NCBI GenBank assembly: GCA_019426215.1 | Contig: CM033396.1 | Location: 34,152,503-34,216,502 of the forward strand | Direction of reading: 5' to 3' | DNA from: Buddleja alternifolia | Lineage: Eukaryota > Streptophyta > Magnoliopsida > Lamiales > Scrophulariaceae | DNA: 64,000 nucleotides | Part shown: positions 49,641-61,373 of the stretch, in pieces | Numbering within the stretch: the stretch's first letter is position 1 | Layout: each line of letters opens with the position of its first letter | The notes under the pieces: model-generated | The model's input: the letters and a program-made list of their open reading frames with translations, nothing else | Databases searched by the model: none | What the model was told of the DNA's origin: nothing | Translations under genes and position numbers: made by a program

Positions 49641-50804
49641 GTCTTTTTTTTCCCAGTTCATTTTAATTTCATGTCCCCCCCCCCACCCTCGTCCCCCCTC
49701 TCCCTCTCTCGCTCTCTCTCCCCATAAGTAAAAAACATTCAAAAATCATCAACTCATGTCGGATCGGAGGAAAATATACGGAAATCCTGAAAAAAGGTGC
49801 GTCCATGCATTTTCATTTTTTTTTTGTGTGTGTTTTTTTTATTATAACTTAATATCTTTTTCCATTCTAGGGTTTTAGGCTGATTTTTGGATGTTGAACA
49901 ACCCTCTTTTCAATATTTTTTTTTTCATTGAGTGTAAAAGTTTATTTAGGTTTTAGTTTCGCCCCTTGTTGATTATTCAACTCGAAAGACTCCAAAAATG
50001 AATCATAGGAATGACCGAGATGAAAATGCAGATATATTGCCTATTCAGGTCTCGGCTTCACAAAATATAGGATTTTTTGTTGTCTCTTCATTGCTTTCCC
50101 AAAAAATAAATTAATAGTTGCAAACGTATTTTTTCAAGGATTTACAAGAATTAACCTTAATGACTCCTATTTTTTGTTGAAAACTTGCTTATGATGAATA
50201 AGAGAATTGATACAAACACTATATGCATGTAACTCTAAATTTTTCTTGCCTTGTCCATTCATTTAAAGCTTTTGTAGTTAGGTTTTCATTTGCTTTGGTT
50301 TGTAGATAATCCTTTTGAGCCAACTAGATAAAATAATTTATTATGAAATAAAATGAACTTTGTTTGATATAATCTACATAGGACTAAGATTCAAGGCCAA
50401 TATAAAACTAATGGGCTTTTACTTCTTTTCCAAAAATATAAATAGTTATTCACTAGAACAGTTTGGTATTTGAAATTAAGTTTGGTCCTTGAACAGTTTT
50501 TCAAAAATTTACATTTTGTTTTTGCATTGAGTGTAAGATTTTATTTTCAGTGATTTTTGGACAGAATGTGCGGAGAAATGATGAAAAAACTATTTGCATG
50601 TGACTCCAATTTTTTCTTCTCTAATTAACACATTTAAAGTTTTAGTAGCTAAGTTTTAAGATAATCCATTTGAGCCATCTAGATAAAATAATATATTATG
50701 ACCTACAATCAACTTTTTTTGATTTAGTCTATACAAGACCATAGATTGAATGCCAAATTGAGGTAAAGTAGCAGACTTTTCTCAATGAGATTGTTGGTTG
50801 CAGC

Positions 50805-53701
50805 CAATGTTCTGAAAATCGGACCGGACAGCGAACCGGAAAAGTGACCGGCTCACGAGTCACCGGTTCAACCTCCGGGTGAACCGCGGTCAAACCGCTG
50901 ACGTCATAATTATGCAATAAATAATAATTAATATACTATTAAATATATAAAATATGAAAAAAATATGAATTTCCTATTCGAATCCAGATGAGACAATTGG
51001 GATGGCGCGCTTGGCCTCTTCCATCGGGGGCGGGGATAACCTTTTAAACTATTTCACTATGTCCTCTCCAATCCATATATAAATATAATTTAGCCAATAT
51101 TAGAAACAAACAATATGCATCAAACAATAAAGATCAATAAGCATATAAAAGTCCAATAACATAAACGACAACACTTTAAGATATCAAATTTTAAACAAAA
51201 CAAGTTAAGCAATAGTTCCAAATTAAAATTAAAATATCTCAAATCAATTGAAAAAGCAAACACACTCATTAGTCTAATTCATCACAATGATAAAAAATCC
51301 AAATAACACATCCTTCAATTTTTAATGCATGATACACCAATCATCATCAAGTTCTAATCTCTAAAAGTTCTCTGCAGCCATTCTTCATGTTCTTCATTCA
51401 CTCCACCACCACTCGTGCTACCACCCATTCCAACTCTAATAGAAATATCGTGTAGATTGTCATCGAGGTTGAAATGCTCAAAAGATGAAAAGTTTATGTC
51501 ATCATCAACTTCTACGGCATCAACATCTTCATTGGTATTATCATCTACATTTTAATAAAAAAAAGTGAATCAATATATCCTCTATTAAAATATTTTTTGT
51601 TCTTCATATTTCCACAACCATATCATTTATTTCACACATACCTTCTCGAGGACGACGACGTTGTCTTTCCATTCGTGGAGGATCTAATTGTTCATAGAGC
51701 ATAACCTCAATATCTTCGTGGTTAAGAAAAGGTTCTTCTTCATCATCAACGATCCGAACATCAAGTTTATCAATACTTTCGTAATCAATTGGATCAAAAT
51801 TTTGAGTTTTCAAAACCCACCTAAAGTTTCAAGAAACGAAAATGGCAAATAGGAACCAATATTACAAAAATAAGACAATAATTAAATTTTAATCAAATTA
51901 AACTATTTGTACCTATCTTTCAACTTGAGGTTATAATGCACATAAACCAAATCGTTTAGCCTCTGATGCTCCAACATGTTCCTCTTTTTGGTATGTATGC
52001 GCTCAAATACATTCCAATTTCTTTCACAATCGGATGAGGTACTTGTTTGGCCAAGAATCCAGATAGCCAATTTTTGTAAATTCGGCGCACTTTGGTCAAA
52101 TAATTTCCACCATTCATCTACAAGACTAAGAAACAATATAAGCAATTAAGAGAGCAAAGAAATAATCTACTTATATCAAGAAATATTTTTTAGAAAAGGT
52201 TACTACTTACTCGGTTGAGTCTGCTTACTAGCCTCAAGAGAAAGATCATGTCCAAAGCTCCCTAACCTATCTCTAAACAAGCTACTCTCTTGTAACAACT
52301 TTGTACTATGTTTCCCTCCTTTGGATGAAACCACTTGAAGGAATAGTCATGTGGATTCTCAATAGTGAACCGCTCTCGGTATTCTTTTTTCTTATCGACA
52401 ATCCCCTTAAGAGATTCTTCCATTTGATACCTCACGTCAAGAGGGAGCTTCGGACATACTATAATATTACCCTTCCTCCCAGCAAGATATCTGTTGCTTC
52501 ATTCTATTGATTCCACCACCTATTGATTGTTTTCCACAATACAAACAACAAATAACATTTTTTCCATTGATAGATCTTTGGACCACATGGTTCCATGCTA
52601 TATCATTCTTGCCTCTCTGTGTCTGTGATTGAGCCGATGTAGGAGTGGAACTACTATTATTTGGTTCACTAGAAGACATCTCTCTACCGCAAAAGAAAGA
52701 AATAAAAAAAATAAACTAAGTTAATTTCATAAGTCAAGCCTTTCTGCGTGAAGATGGAGGAGAGATAGACTCACAAGTCACAAGCCAACAACTAAGTTAT
52801 AACTTACTCAAACTTATAAACTCAAAGTTCGAATCATTTCCTGAAATGCACTAAAACTCATTTCTTTAACTCAAAAAAAATCAGAAAACAACACAAAATA
52901 TACATATCAAAGTATACATATCAAATTATACACAAAAATCATCAAACAAACCATGGAAAAAGGATCTAATATCTAAGTATCTCAAGTATTCAATTTCAAC
53001 CCAACTATATGATCCATGAAAAGACACACCAACCCAATCCAAAGTCCAAACTGCCTTTACATTTTGTTTTGTTTTGGGTATGTATCTGCCTATACAGTGT
53101 ACAATTTTACGAACTGAAAATGATTTTTCATTACTATCTAATATCTTTAATTACAAAAACAGATTAAATAAAAAAAACACCATTATTCAACAAAACAATT
53201 GAAAATTCCAAAGCATCTTCAATAATTCAAACTCAAACCAAGTCAAGAATCAAACAATATAGAATGAAATCACAAATAGCGCATGAAAAAATCCAAAGGA
53301 AAATTGCAGCCATTGGAATTTGGAACCCTAGGTATGAGCGAGGTGATTTTACCTGGTGGAGATGATGGTTGCGCGAGGGGGGTGGCGATGGGCTAAGCAG
53401 TGGCGGCTGCGCGACGGTGTCGGCAAGGCTGAGAGAAGGTTTGCGACAGTGTCAACGGGGTTCTCTTCTGATTTCTCTTCTTCTGTTTGTTTCAGCAGCT
53501 GAGCATGCCCCTCTCTTCTGTTTTGCCTTTATATTTTAACAAATAATAGGTTGAATTTTTTTTTTGTCAGAACCGCCGGTTTGAACGGTTTTGACCGGTT
53601 TTAAGCCAAAAACGGTTTTTTCGCAAAATCGGACCGGAATGAAGGCCAGTTCCAATTTTAACCGATCGGACCGGCCGTCCTGTCCGGTTTTCATAACATT
53701 G
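50805..53701 (-). mobile_element. Internally deleted hAT transposon with perfect 8-bp TSD
   Basis: TIRs: CAATGTTCTGAAAATCGGAC at the left and CAATGTTATGAAAACCGGAC at the right (other strand). Target duplication GTTGCAGC is exact (50797-50804 and 53702-53709). Subterminal regions hold many ACCGGTT/GACCGG motifs, the probable transposase sites. The length of 2897 bases and the gapped transposase show that it is a deletion derivative. The intact duplication and nearly intact ends suggest a fairly recent insertion, next to the B3 pseudogene. Confidence 0.9.
51604..52679 (-). pseudogene. hAT transposase remnant (BED finger and dimerisation domain)
   Basis: From ATG 52679 (minus sense): a Ser/Thr-rich start, then a BED-finger remnant WNHVVQRSINGKNVICCLYC...GINRMKQQ, in which the usual His after KQ is Gln. 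A frameshift follows, then a stretch LPLDVRYQMEESLKGIVDKK in another frame. The catalytic RNase-H-like core is missing. 52280-52210 (SSLFRDRLGSFGHDLS) leads into 52145-51906, the hAT C-terminal dimerisation domain (WWKLFDQSAPNLQKLAIWIL, SSDCERNWNVFERIHTKKRN). 51813-51604 is an acidic tail. Dimerisation may survive in a translated fragment, but transposition cannot be catalysed. Confidence 0.8.
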
Positions 53702-55069
53702 GTTGCAGCTTCCACACATTGTATAATTTGAGAATATGGAATTAAAAACAAAATATCTTAAGTAGAAGCTTACCATATGAATTTGTTAACGGTTCAGATT
53801 ACACTTTCTTGGACAGTCAGCCTTCAGTGGATAATTCATTTGGCAATCGGATTTTAACACTTTATGTTTGATTGCCTGTTTTAGGAAATAAATGATTTAA
53901 ATATGTTAAAGGTTTTTCTGGCCTTATTTCAAGTACATTCTGATGAACTATTGTTTATTTGAATAATTTTTTAATCTAATTACACATATTTTTTCATAAA
54001 GCGTACAATGGTGAGCACGAGAAAAATGGAGTCGAGCTTTTTAATATATGCTAATAGTTTAGAATGGAATACAGAGATGGTATAATTGTTAACTAGCGTA
54101 TTCATTTATAAATAAAAGTGATTATTGTTATTTATTTGGATTTAAAAAAAATTGGTTGGTTATATTTTTAGGCATTTCCAGTGACGTTTGTTTAGCGTTC
54201 TAAATTGCATCGCAATTCTCAATTAACTGTACGAACACCAATTGACGTTTTTGAATTTGGAGTTGAATTCTTCAATGGACATTGGATTTTTGAGATAAAC
54301 CAGTGGCGTCGCTTTGTTTGAGTTCATGGTTTAGATGAGGGTCAAGTTGTAACTTTCAACCATAGACGCCATATGGAGTTTGATGCCATTATATTTGATG
54401 AAACTCGGGCTACCAAAAAGTTCGAGTTACAGACATTACACAGTAGTGGTAAGAAACTTAAAATTTAAACATTTCATTAAATATTTCATCTTTAAATTAT
54501 TAAAAAACATTTAATAAGAGTTTTTGTGATGTACAGACTCAAGTGAAGATGAAGGCCTGAACATAAATGAAGAGGAATCTGAAGATGAAGATTCAGTTGA
54601 TGAAAATTTGGAAGCAATGTGTAACATTGAGTGTCGATGAAAGTGACAAATATTTTGAAGTTACTGTCCCAAGCACAGGCGGGAGCAGCTATCATACGCC
54701 ACGTCTTGTTTCCTTGGTAATATTTAAACACACAAAAAACATGTAATCACAATGAACTGTTATCATTTCTGATTAATTACTCACTTTTATTTCAGCGCAT
54801 CCCCTTTGGTGCATGGCAAAAGTACGGCTTGCAGCACAAACAAAAGCATGAATAAAACTCAATGGTCCAGGAACTAAAAAGATCGAAGTGCAACTGAAGC
54901 ATAAAACGAGTTGTAGCACCAATAGTGAAGAAAATCATGACACAGTTTGGCTAAAAAAGGGGTGGTGGGAGTTTGTTTCTGAATATGGGATTCTGCAAGG
55001 TGATCATTTGACATTTATCATTGTGGGGGAAACCAGCAACAAGGTCTTGATGGTTGTTTATGTTTGCCA

Positions 55070-55641
55070 GTAAGTTGGATAAAAATGTCACTAATGATTG
55101 TTTAGCGTTTAATTTTAATTTTATGATGCTACAATATTCGTTTTGGCTTGGATAGTTTTAAAGTGTTGTTTGTGTAATGCAAACTGGGACTCCAGATGCA
55201 CATTTGCTAATTCAAACTTAATGTATGTATGCCATTTTCAGATTACTAATTTTGTTAATTTTTATTGTTTTTATTATGAAAGATTAGCGATATTAAGGAG
55301 TGCGATATGTGTTGTTTTTTCAACTTTCACGTGTATGAAGTAAAACAATCTGCTCAACAGCTTTAATGAAATCATGATTTGGGGTTTCAATGGGATATCA
55401 AGGAAACTTTTTATATAAAATGATGATGTCAAGATCATATCTGTCATTATTTTTTTTAAGGTGTTGATATTCAATCACTTTTTAGATTGCCATTGAAAAT
55501 TATATATTGGCCATTTTCATGCAATTTTTTTAATTAGTTTTAAAATATAAGTGTGGGCATTAGCGGTTTTTGCTTTTCCCAAGTGTGTATATATATATAT
55601 ATATCACTTATATAGATATAGTATGTATTTATATGAGCATG

Positions 55642-55677
<36 letters not shown>

Positions 55678-56690
55678 GTATGTGTATACATCTATACATA
55701 TAAGTATAATATCTATATAAAAACATATGTAATTTATTTTAGTAATATATATATGTATGTATATATATAGTAATATACTATTTGTACTTCACACTATTTC
55801 ATTAATTGTTTTGACGTGTCATTGTCAGACTAATTTAATATTTTAATAGCTAGTATTTAAATATTAACTATGAGTATTAATATAGTCTGTATATTAAAGA
55901 AAATGTTAACTTCTTTAATATAAACACTTCACAAACTTGGGTAACACAACGTATACAAATAACTTAATTGAAAAATGAAGCGAATTTAATGAAAGTTTTC
56001 AAATGGGATTTCATTTCTTACGAAATGTGCATGAACTAAATATATCGATTTTCTAGACACAACCAAACACTATTACGGAATCAGATACACGAAAATTTGA
56101 TTACCAGTAATCTGGTTCCCAATTTGGATTATATTCTCTGGCAAACAAACGGGGCCTTAAGGGTCTTGGGAGTTCAGGTATTTGGACATCCCAAATTGCC
56201 ATTACATAAGAGTTGGATACGTTAATTGTATTTTTGGCTCCATAAGTTGAACATATTTACCTTTTGGTCTCAAATTTTTGCACCTCACCATGTTGCATCC
56301 TCTAAATCTATGGTATATTTACCAATTTCAGGACCTAAGAGGGTTGCAACCTGCCATCAAGAATTTAATGGAAGCAACCACCAATATTTTAAAAAATGGC
56401 TTGGTTAATTGAACAGAAAAATCTATTGCTTCAAGATTTACTAGTCGGACCATTAGAGATAGAGAAAGAGTTGGAGATAGAGAGAAATAAAGATGGAGAG
56501 AAGGAGAAGAAACTTAATAATTTGTTGGTGATTCAAATTCGAAGAAAGGTAAAAAACAATTGTTGGATTTCCGCAGCTTGTTGCTGGTTCATGTTGATGT
56601 CCTGTTGCTCATTCACTTTGCCTCACAAATGCAAAAGTAGATATGTGTACTTGGACACAAAATTAGGGATTACCATCTACTTAATGATAT
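55070..56690. other. Intergenic region with TA microsatellites and a MITE end
   Basis: TA/TATG-rich tracts occupy about 55585-55770. At about 56135-56158 the sequence AACAAACGGGGCCTTAAG looks like the right end of a GGCC(C)GTTTG-type MITE with no matching left end. A short reading frame at 56396-56692 contains a charged EKELEIERNKDGEKEKK stretch but matches no family I know. Confidence 0.35.
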
Positions 56691-58940
56691 AAGAAACCGG
56701 CCGTTTTGGTGGACCCGCACCAATTCGTAAGGTTTAATGGTTCGGTTGCGGTTTGCACGGTTTTGACCACTTTTGAGATACTAAGGGCTCGTTTGGTAGG
56801 AGTTCATACGGTTGATATACTTCAGTATCACACTTACAATTTAGTTTGCTTCAAAAGGCTCGGCTATGATATATTTTCGGCCCAGTCCACTTATCACCAG
56901 ATCACGTGATACTTCATCCCAACTCGGGGGTTGAATCCACTATCACGCACAAATATCACCCAAAGCCAAATGCTATAAATTACTAAAATAATCTTCTTTA
57001 ATTGTTGAAGATATATACCCTTCCAAAACTCAAATCATTTACTCGAATTGGGGATTTTGCAGATTACTTTGTCCTCGCTTCTTCCACGGTAAGCTTCTTC
57101 ATCCTTTTTTTTTTTTTTGTGACGGAGATTTGTAGAAACTGTGAAATCACATCGAATCAATGATAATTTATGTGGATTAGGGTTTAATATTTCAGATGAT
57201 TTTTTAATAAGGTTATGCGTTTTGAAGCTTTTGTGGATCTTCACTCTCGAGTCAACAGCAACGAAGGGTAAGGTAATTTTGTGTTTAACTATAACTTCAC
57301 GAAGCTTTGTTTGGAAAGCATACCCGTATTTTACTGATTATTTCATGAATATTGATGATTTTTGCTCTAAAATTGTTCATCTTGTGTGTGTTTGTTCTTA
57401 CAAAGCTAGAAAAGTCTATTTTCTTGGCCATAGAAGTTCATTAGCAATAAAGTGTTTTATTATTTTATTATTGATACAATTATGTTTGGATATTTATGTT
57501 TTGGTCCTTTACATGAATTTTTATGTAGACAGAAGTTCATTAAATTTTTTGCGTAGTGTCTATTTTACATATACATGAATTGTTTGTATTGAGTTATAAT
57601 GGCACCTCATTTGAAGAAAAACATGGGAACCAATGTATGAGTCATTTGGGAACTATTGCCAAAATACTGATTCAAGGCTTGGAGAAATAGCGCTTAGAAT
57701 CAATGTTTGTATATGTATTTGTTAACAAAGTTGAAGGCTTTACTTTGCAACAAAAGTTGTCTTTTTCTGATAAGCTGGTGAATAAAACATAAGATGTTTA
57801 CCTCCTATTTAGCTTGCCAGAAGTTGAGCAATCTGAATATATACGTATGAAACTATCGGGTAATTTGTAAGTGACGAATGACTATTCTATTTCCATGTGG
57901 TTGATGTAATGACATATGTCGAACCATTTCAAAGTTCAGTTTTTTTTTTTTGCTATAACTTGTGTACTGGAACTTCGCTTATAGGGATTATTATATTTTG
58001 GCTTTATATGTAAAAGTACATAATGTATATTTTATATTAGGATTTGAATGTTTTAACCTAATGATCGGTCCCGTTGTTCTTGTAATTAGTAACTCTGTTT
58101 GTTGTTTGTGTTATGATTAAACATGTGTATGTAGTCTGTTTATGTGGTGACATTAGAGCTAGTTTCTGTGTTAGTTTCCTTTTGTCATGCTTGGAACTTA
58201 TATTTGCAATCTTCAATTATGTTTACTAACTTTGCAATTAATGCTTTTCCATTTAATCATGCGAAGTTTGTTAAATTGTACATACTTATTTTTGTAATTG
58301 AACTTATGGTTATGTTTGTGTTCCAAATGATTGTATCGTATACATGTTGTCGGTTTGAGAAATGTACTTTGAATTTATTAGATGTCATTAGGGTTTAGGG
58401 TAAAATGTATATAAGCATCATTATATAAAGTTATAAGAAATGATTCAATAATTACATTGAAGCTTGCGGCTGTCATGGACTCATGGATATGGAATTTGAT
58501 GTCTGTAATTAAAATCCAGCCTAACTACACAACCAAATTAATTAATTTACTACCAACCATTAAGATAAAGCATAAACTGACATGTCATAGGCCTACGCCG
58601 GGTGACTATTGTGAGTAGAAAATTAAGGAAGGATGTTATAGGGAGAAAAATTGTAGTAATAAGGATATTTCTGACCAAAAACGTCAATCACACACATAAT
58701 ATCATAGCAAGCAAACACACTTATATACATATCACACGTTTATCAAGCCCCCAATTTTATCGAACCAAACAAAATATAAGTCATATATCAAGCCACCATG
58801 GTGATTCGGTATTACAAGCATTTTTATCAACTACAATATGCCCTCCACAACCAAATGAGCCCTAAAGGATCTAAGGTTCGAGTCAGCCTGTTATATGATA
58901 TGGTCAGCGGTCCGGTCCAATTTTAAAACATTAGCAACCA
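56690..58940. mobile_element. Possible older hAT copy hosting the Harbinger-like element
   Basis: Outside the Harbinger ends, the left flank (56697-56780) carries 'accggccgtttt', 'ggttcggttgcgg' and 'cacggttttgacc' motifs like the right subterminal region of the hAT at 53570-53700. The right flank (58895-58935), on the other strand, reads GCTAATGTTTTAAAATTGGA followed by CCGGACCG, close to the hAT left end at 50805. Together they look like the two ends of one relative of that hAT. No target duplication is seen. Confidence 0.45.
56785..58862. mobile_element. Harbinger-like TIR element (2.1 kb, no transposase)
   Basis: Ends GGGCTCGTTTGGTAG and, on the other strand, GGGCTCATTTGGTTG, flanked by TAA on both sides (56782-56784 and 58863-58865), the PIF/Harbinger pattern. 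A 145-aa reading frame at 57141-57578 is hydrophobic and Cys/Phe-rich; it matches neither Harbinger transposase nor its Myb-like partner. The start region (57060-57110) has exon-like GC content and a possible GT donor, so a captured host segment is possible. Confidence 0.65.
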
Positions 58941-60391
58941 CTTGTCTTTTTGTGGACATTTCTCGGGCCTCAAGGTTCAACACACAGATATATCTAAACT
59001 ATGAGACCAAGTATGGAAATTTTGCACAGATTTAAATTAGTCTAAAACCAAGTAGGAAACTAAAAGAAAATGAGTAATGTTCTCCTAACATAAGTTTTTA
59101 TCCAAAAAGTTAATATGTCTTCACTCGAAACTATTCATTCCACCAAATTTTGATTGTTGCATTCAATTTCATAATACCTCTGTATTATCCAAATTCAATG
59201 ATCAGTCGTGCCTAAAGGTTAATTTTACAATGAATTGCTTTTTATACTTTTATAATTTGACATAATATTCCTAAATATCCTCAATATTATGCAAATAAAT
59301 TTTGCTTCAAAATATTCATTAATTTCACATCCAAATCAATTTTCCTCTAGTCCTTAAAAAATTAGTGAATTTAAATTCATTTGATATATGTATTATAATT
59401 TATAACATGATAGGTTTTATTATTTTATAAAATATTAGATTACTGTTTGACAAAAATAGATTTTTTGTAATAATATTAATTAGATTATATGATGTAATTA
59501 ACTTAAGAAAAATATTTATTTATGAGAAAAAGTGAAAAATCAAAACTTTCACATGTTAAAATAAAATCAAGTTGATAAAACATTTATCAATTTGGAAACC
59601 ACTAACTTTTTTTAGAAGAAACTCATTTAATAATTTCTCAATTACAAACTTGACACCAGAAATATGTGAAGGGGGAAATTAGGAGGAAAGACAAGCACAC
59701 ATTTTCGATAAAACTCGCACTCAAAAGAATTCATCTAAGAGATAAAGAGTTGGAAATAGAAGAAATCCTTCTTCTTAATCAGCCAAAGCTAAAAACTTAA
59801 TTATTACTTCAATCCAATATGCTCAATACAAGACATCTGATGAGAATTTATAGAACAAGAAGTTGAAACAACCCTCCCGTCAAAATGAATTTCCAAGTTA
59901 ACTTAATCAGACATAGAAAAATTAAAAGTACTTAGGAAATATAAACAAACTTAAAGACAATGACTAAATACTACTAAATAAAAGAAGACTCTTAAATATT
60001 AAGATAAACTATTTAATAGAATAGAAAACTATAGGGAGAAAAGAAAAATTACTCAAAATTTCAGCAACTTTTGGAGCTTCTCGGCTGTGCAGACAGCTTT
60101 GCGCGCTTTCACGAGAAAATTCATAACTCATTATAGAGAGCTCAGATTCATGAACCGTTTCCTTTCCATGAAACTAAACACATAGGGATATTCACATATG
60201 GATGAAACATAATTAGGAGACTTCTAGAACGAAGCAGTTTCGTATTCAAATTCAGCTAAAAATCTGTGATCAAGCTATTAGTATTCTGCTGAAATTTTTG
60301 AAAATCATGCACTTCTCCCTCAAAGATCATTACTTGGGAGAATTTATCATGACAAGGGAATCTCCAGTTTCAAAAGATAATAGTATATATA
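58941..60391. other. Intergenic region, possible old retroelement interior
   Basis: No reading frame of note. The stretch at 59650-60330 has the feel of non-coding LTR-element interior ('agcttctcggctgtgcagac', 'gaccgttt' phrases), but no LTR pair, primer site or coding domain is visible, so it is left unclassified. Confidence 0.3.
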
Positions 60392-60818
60392 CCACAACAA
60401 AATATAATACTAGTGACGAAATTTGAAGTGACAATATTAAAATTATTATTAGATATGCATAATGAGTGACAGTGATTTTTCCTTTGTCACAATAAGGATT
60501 TTTAGCGACAAGAGGTTTTTTTAAATTGTCACTATTGATAATTAGTGACACATGTGTTTAATGACAATGCAAATAGAGTGACAACTAAATTTGTTTTTAC
60601 TAAATTGTCAATAAAGTTTTACTAATTGTCAATAGTAATAACAATTTTCTTGTCACTAATTATCAAGAGAGACAACTTTTATACAAACCTTGTCACTATT
60701 AAATATTTCAAACCTAACAAATCAAATATTCTTGTCACAAAAGATTTATAATTAGTGACAATTTTGATATTATCACTTGACATTTTCTCATTAATGTCAT
60801 ATATTTTTGCAATGATAG
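60392..60818 (-). mobile_element. CACTA-family copy, inverted and decayed
   Basis: In minus sense it follows the order of the element at 29980-30416 and ends at plus-strand CCACAACAAAATATAATACT, corresponding to the AGTAATATT...TGTGGTAGTG terminus. It is filled with TTGTCACTA/AGTGACAA units. The terminal CACTA motifs have mutated and no TAA duplication is visible. Confidence 0.7.
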
Positions 60819-61216
60819 TTTAGTTTCAGAGCCACAAACATGCAAGGTTGGAGATAAAAAACTATCTCAGAGAAGTCTATTGTTTCAAAAAACTAGTTAT
60901 ATATACTTCGAACATCTAAAAATTTATGAAACGCCATGTAACATTCTAACAATAGATTTAAAAAATTAAATATTAGGTACTTTCTGCTCGAGACTTTTAA
61001 CATGAAAAGTTAGAACTCACGGCTAATTCAAGAGTGGTTGGTTATTGAATTTCGGATTCCATATGCATTATAAAAATGATGGCCAATTTTATCAACTTTG
61101 GTGGTATGAAATATTTAAGTAAAATTTTCATTAGTATTTTGGATATAAAAGTTTAATTTAGGGGATTGCTAATGATTTTTCCTATATTTTTTGTGAATTT
61201 GTCCAATTTTGACACT

Positions 61217-61233
61217 CCCCCCCCCCCCCCCCC
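61217..61233. repeat. C17 homopolymer
   Basis: A run of 17 cytosines between GACACT and GGTAGCCC, in an otherwise AT-rich region. The length of such a run is prone to sequencing or assembly error. Confidence 0.9.
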
Positions 61234-61373
61234 GGTAGCCCACAAGCTCTTTTCACCCCACGTATGGCTTCCACTGTGATGTTCGGTCACAAAAGTGATA
61301 AGGTAATATTCGACTGAAGCGGATGGGGATCTCTTTTTATCCGCCTTCGGGCTTTGAAAAAAGGCTAAAAAAA

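Larger units (their letters stand above)
49757..55069 (+). pseudogene. Broken tandem B3-domain (REM-like) gene
   Basis: Two degenerate B3 DNA-binding domains. Exon 54172-54448 reads FPVTFV-stop-RSKLHRNSQLTVRTP...FFNGHWIFEINQWRRFV-stop-VHGLDEGQVVTF...FDAIIFD. Exon 54537-54716 encodes an acidic linker (EEESEDEDSVDE), then after a frameshift the start of the second domain (YFEVTVPSTGG). Exon 54796-55069 reads RIPFGAWQKYG and, after another frameshift, KKIEVQLKHKT...WLKKGWWEFVSEYGILQGDHLTF. Two stops in the first domain could come from CAG-to-TAG and CGA-to-TGA changes. A CT-rich leader and an ATG with a donor (about 49757-49797) may be its first exon. A small exon-like piece ends at a GT donor at about 50049. 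The hAT element at 50805-53701 would then lie in an intron. REM proteins are plant transcription factors, but this copy looks dead. The 5' limit is uncertain. Confidence 0.6.
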
